This document shows positions 5,388-8,177 of a stretch of DNA of 8,177 bases, piece by piece. The translations under genes were made by a program, and so were the position numbers. The notes beneath the pieces were generated by a model. That model was not told where the DNA came from. It saw nothing but the letters and a program-made list of their open reading frames with translations, and did no database searches. Numbering within the stretch: position 1 is the first letter of the stretch; each line of letters opens with the position of its first letter. The DNA comes from Prevotellaceae bacterium UBA1743 (GTDB taxonomy: Bacteria > Bacteroidota > Bacteroidia > Bacteroidales > Bacteroidaceae), in the NCBI GenBank assembly GCA_002314945.1, contig DCHV01000017.1, positions 17,146 to 25,322 of the forward strand, given 5' to 3'.

Positions 5388-7451
5388 ATGAGACTCCGCC
5401 TCCTGACGATACTCTCAGCTGTCATACTTCTCTCTCTGTCCTTCCTTCCTTGTGAGGCACAGGAGCAGAATAGGCCACGTGTCGCTGTCGTGTTGGCAGG
5501 AGGTGGCGCCAAGGGCATGGCGCATATAGGAGCACTGAAGGTCATAGAGGAGGCGGGAATACCGGTAGATATCATTACAGGTACTTCCATGGGAGCTATT
5601 GTGGGAGGTTTGTACTCCATAGGCTACGATTCCCACAGCCTTGATTCTATGGTACGTTGCCAGAATTGGAAGATGCTACTTACCGACAAGAAGGAGGTAC
5701 ATAGCGACATCATAGACAAGAGGGAGAAGGAATACACATACGCCCTGAGCAAGGATTTCGTATTCGACGGATGGAAGCTCAAGAGCAACATGATTGGGGT
5801 AATAGAGGGGAAAAACCTCGAGACACTCTTCAATCAGCTTACCGAGGGATATCGCGATTCCATGGAGTTTGACAGCCTCCCTATCCCCTACGCCTGTGTA
5901 GCGACCAATATTGTCAATAATACGGAGTACGTCTTTCACCGTGGCTATCTCTCTCAGGCCATGCGTACCAGTATGTCCATCCCGGCTGTCTTTGCACCTA
6001 TCAGGAAGGACAGTATGTTGCTGGTGGATGGAGGACTGCGCAACAACTATCCTGCAGACGTCGCCCGCGAGATTGGTGCAGACATCATCATAGGTGTGAC
6101 CGTCCAGGCTCCCAGTCGCAAGGCAGATGACATACGCCTTTCCACCGACATGCTGGGACAGATCATTGACATGAACTGTATGAACAAATACGAGGAGAAC
6201 CTGAGTATCACTGATGTGGCAATCCGTGTCAATCCTGAAGGGTTTTCCGCCGCCAGTTTCACGCCAGATGCCATCAGCACCCTGATAAAGAAGGGAGAGA
6301 AGGAGGCTCGCAAGCATTGGGCTGATTTGTTGCAGATCAGGGAGAAATTAGGCAAGATAGACAGCACACAACTCAGCCAGCGTTTCGTTCGTCCTGCCCA
6401 TGCACAGACAGACGCAAAGACAGAATCCACCTCTGCAAACTCCAAGAGCAAGACAACCACGCTACAGGGCAACGTAGGATTCAGATTCGACACTGAGGAA
6501 CTGGCAGCTATACAGGTCAATGCAGGACTCAACAGGAAAGGCTCCCCTTTTACGGCCGAGACGACCATACGTCTGGGAGAGCGTATCAAGGCACGTCTGG
6601 ACATAGGATACGATGCCTTCAAGAAGAGCAAGATGAGGTTGTCGTACGAATACCAGTACAACGACATAGACATCTACAAGGAAGGAAGCAGACAGTACAA
6701 CACCACATACCACATACACGATGTCGTCCTCTCGTTGCTCAATCTCAACGTGCGTAATTTCAAGTTCGACATAGGTGCTGAGTGGGAATGTTTCCAGAGC
6801 AAGGACTTCCTGAGCAAAAACTCGGAATATGAAACACCAGGGAATCTGGGGAATGAGAACTTCTTCAGTTATTATGCCAATGTCAACTACAACTCCGAGA
6901 ATCATTGGTATTTCCCTACGAAAGGTACGCGATTCAATGCACGCTATGCCCTGCTTACGGACAATCTCTATTCCTACAACTCACATCGCGGCATACACGA
7001 ACTATCCGCCTCGTGGCAGATGGCAATACCCATCACCAGTCGTTTCACGCTCCAGCCAATGGTGTATGGACGTATGATCAATGCAAAGGACAGTTGGAAT
7101 GATATCCCCTACATGAAAGTCAATTTCGTGGGAGGAGACTGGTTTGGACACTACATGTCACAGCAGATGCCATTCGCAGGTATAGGACACGTGCATACGG
7201 CCAAGGATTGCTTCATAGCCTGCCAGCTGGTAGCACGCGAGCGTCTCGGGAAGAATCATTATATACACGCTCGTATCTCTGAGGCACAGGAAGCCTACTA
7301 CTTAAAGGATATCTTCAAGCCAGGGCCCATGCTCGGCTATCAATTAGGATATTACTACAGTGCATTATTAGGTCCAGTAGGGGCTACAATAGGATATTCC
7401 AACCGTTCAAAAAAAGTCGATTTCTATCTCAACATGGGATTTGAGTTCTGA
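5388..7451 (+). CDS. Secreted patatin-like phospholipase fused to outer-membrane beta-barrel (type Vd-like)
   Basis: This 687-residue protein starts with a signal peptide (about 1-24, cut near CEA-QE). The patatin domain (about 30-310) has the oxyanion loop GGGAKG at 38-43, the nucleophile motif GTSMG with Ser67, and the catalytic Asp in DGG at 214-216, so it should be an active Ser-Asp lipid acyl hydrolase. A Lys/Ser/Thr-rich linker (about 322-358) leads to a C-terminal barrel-like region (about 359-687) with alternating aromatic and polar strands, the Omp85-like FPTKGTRF motif at 509-516, and a final phenylalanine, typical of barrels inserted by BamA. The layout recalls PlpD-type (type Vd) proteins, but little room remains for a POTRA domain. 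I chose the ATG at 5388; the open frame extends upstream into ilvE but only from 5388 is there a signal peptide. The physiological lipid substrate and whether the lipase faces periplasm or the outside are not known from sequence. Confidence 0.88.
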   Translation: MRLRLLTILSAVILLSLSFLPCEAQEQNRPRVAVVLAGGGAKGMAHIGALKVIEEAGIPVDIITGTSMGAIVGGLYSIGYDSHSLDSMVRCQNWKMLLTDKKEVHSDIIDKREKEYTYALSKDFVFDGWKLKSNMIGVIEGKNLETLFNQLTEGYRDSMEFDSLPIPYACVATNIVNNTEYVFHRGYLSQAMRTSMSIPAVFAPIRKDSMLLVDGGLRNNYPADVAREIGADIIIGVTVQAPSRKADDIRLSTDMLGQIIDMNCMNKYEENLSITDVAIRVNPEGFSAASFTPDAISTLIKKGEKEARKHWADLLQIREKLGKIDSTQLSQRFVRPAHAQTDAKTESTSANSKSKTTTLQGNVGFRFDTEELAAIQVNAGLNRKGSPFTAETTIRLGERIKARLDIGYDAFKKSKMRLSYEYQYNDIDIYKEGSRQYNTTYHIHDVVLSLLNLNVRNFKFDIGAEWECFQSKDFLSKNSEYETPGNLGNENFFSYYANVNYNSENHWYFPTKGTRFNARYALLTDNLYSYNSHRGIHELSASWQMAIPITSRFTLQPMVYGRMINAKDSWNDIPYMKVNFVGGDWFGHYMSQQMPFAGIGHVHTAKDCFIACQLVARERLGKNHYIHARISEAQEAYYLKDIFKPGPMLGYQLGYYYSALLGPVGATIGYSNRSKKVDFYLNMGFEF

Positions 7452-7473
7452 AACACCCATTACCCATTTTCCT

Positions 7474-8177
7474 ATGCTGAACATCATCAACGACATTGTC
7501 TGGAGCCCCGCAATCATTCTTCTTCTCATCGGTACAGGTCTGTATCTGAGTGTACGCACCCGATTTCTGCAGATACGCTATTTCAGGCAGATGGTCCGTC
7601 TGTTGTTCCGTCACGAGAAGCGTGAGAATCAGGATGCCATCAGTTCATTCCAGGGATTCTGCCTTGCCCTGTCAGGCAGGATAGGTTGTGGCAATATTGT
7701 GGGAGTAGCCACCGCCATAGCCCTCGGAGGCCCTGGAGCCGTCTTCTGGATGTGGGTAACCGCCTTCTTAGGCTCAGCCACCGCCTTTGCAGAATCTACC
7801 ATGGCACAGGCCTGCAAGTTCTCGTTCCGGGGAAAGTTCTACGGAGGACCCTCCTGCTATATGGCCCAGGTACTGGGGAAGAAGTGGATGGGTGTCCTGT
7901 TCTCCATTCTGATCCTGTCGGGATATGGAATGCTCCAGATGACGGTACAGGCCAACAGCGTGGCTACAGCCTTCGAGAATTCCTTCTCCATCCCCACCTA
8001 TGTCACAGGTATCGGCCTCGCCTTCATCCTCTGCATTATCACTTTTGGTGGGCTGAAACGCCTGGCAGTTACAGCCACCATTGTCACACCCTTTATGTCC
8101 ATAGCGTATATCCTGTTGGCGATTCTGGTCATGGCTATGCACTACGAGAGGATTCCGGAGGTCTTCCGTCTCATCAT
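7474..8177 (+). CDS. Alanine/glycine:cation symporter (AGCS family), N-terminal part
   Basis: The frame is open from the ATG at 7474 to the window end, giving 234 residues of a protein usually about 450-550 long. Members of this family import alanine or glycine with Na+ (or H+) through the inner membrane. The diagnostic region is present: ALSGRIGCGNIVGVATAIAL followed by GGPGAVFWMWVTAFLG at 85-100, which fits the Na+:alanine symporter signature, then ESTMAQ. Hydrophobic segments are seen at about 10-27, 61-85, 87-104, 138-155, 174-191 and 199-222. The conserved FYGGPSCYM (122-130) and TFGGLKRLA (190-198) segments also suit the family. The start is the first ATG, 22 bases after the patatin stop, with no terminator between, so co-transcription with ilvE and the patatin gene is likely. 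The family usually has a threonine where Cys72 lies in GCGN, as far as I recall. The substrate cannot be settled from this fragment. Confidence 0.93.
   Translation, partial: MLNIINDIVWSPAIILLLIGTGLYLSVRTRFLQIRYFRQMVRLLFRHEKRENQDAISSFQGFCLALSGRIGCGNIVGVATAIALGGPGAVFWMWVTAFLGSATAFAESTMAQACKFSFRGKFYGGPSCYMAQVLGKKWMGVLFSILILSGYGMLQMTVQANSVATAFENSFSIPTYVTGIGLAFILCIITFGGLKRLAVTATIVTPFMSIAYILLAILVMAMHYERIPEVFRLI

Noticed and set aside
5676..6317. A 213-codon minus-strand open frame opposite the patatin domain
   Set aside because: It lies wholly across the conserved patatin coding region and has no recognisable motif or upstream signal of its own.

Overview
The window looks like chromosome of an anaerobic member of the Bacteroidales, most like Prevotella or a close relative. 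Four things suggest this: a four-gene sodium-pumping methylmalonyl-CoA (or oxaloacetate) decarboxylase locus in Bacteroidales style; start codons preceded by A/T-rich stretches rather than Shine-Dalgarno sequences; one TAnnTTTG-type -7 element; and a patatin fused to an outer-membrane barrel. The genus is inferred from protein style and was not tested. All genes are on the + strand and tightly packed. I see no tRNA, rRNA, CRISPR array, insertion sequence or phage gene.

Region 1 (1-2827) is a biotin-dependent, sodium-translocating decarboxylase operon: the C-terminal end of the carboxyltransferase (mmdA type), a small OadG/MmdD-type membrane subunit, a biotin carrier protein, and the integral membrane beta subunit (OadB/MmdB type). 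A strong hairpin plus T-tract ends it. No biotin carboxylase gene is visible, which favours decarboxylase over carboxylase. The complex would decarboxylate methylmalonyl-CoA to propionyl-CoA and export Na+. The carrier protein is the most unusual item. It has two complete biotinyl domains in tandem, each with an AMKM biotinylation motif (Lys105 and Lys210), joined by an Ala/Pro/Lys linker. A 44-bp stretch around each motif is identical at DNA level although the flanks have diverged.

Region 2 (2853-4282) is xseA-xseB, the two subunits of exonuclease VII, overlapping by 16 bases.

Region 3 (4360-8177) appears to be a third transcription unit with a candidate -7 promoter element at 4322. It holds a branched-chain aminotransferase (ilvE), then after 5 bases a secreted patatin-like phospholipase fused to an outer-membrane beta-barrel, then after 22 bases the start of an alanine/glycine:cation symporter (AGCS family) cut by the window end. 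The patatin-barrel protein resembles type Vd (PlpD-like) proteins but appears to have no room for a POTRA domain between lipase and barrel.

A loose theme links the ends: region 1 builds a sodium gradient and the AGCS transporter would spend one. I found no clearly new multi-gene system. The points most worth following are the double-biotin carrier, its identical core repeat, and the patatin-barrel architecture.
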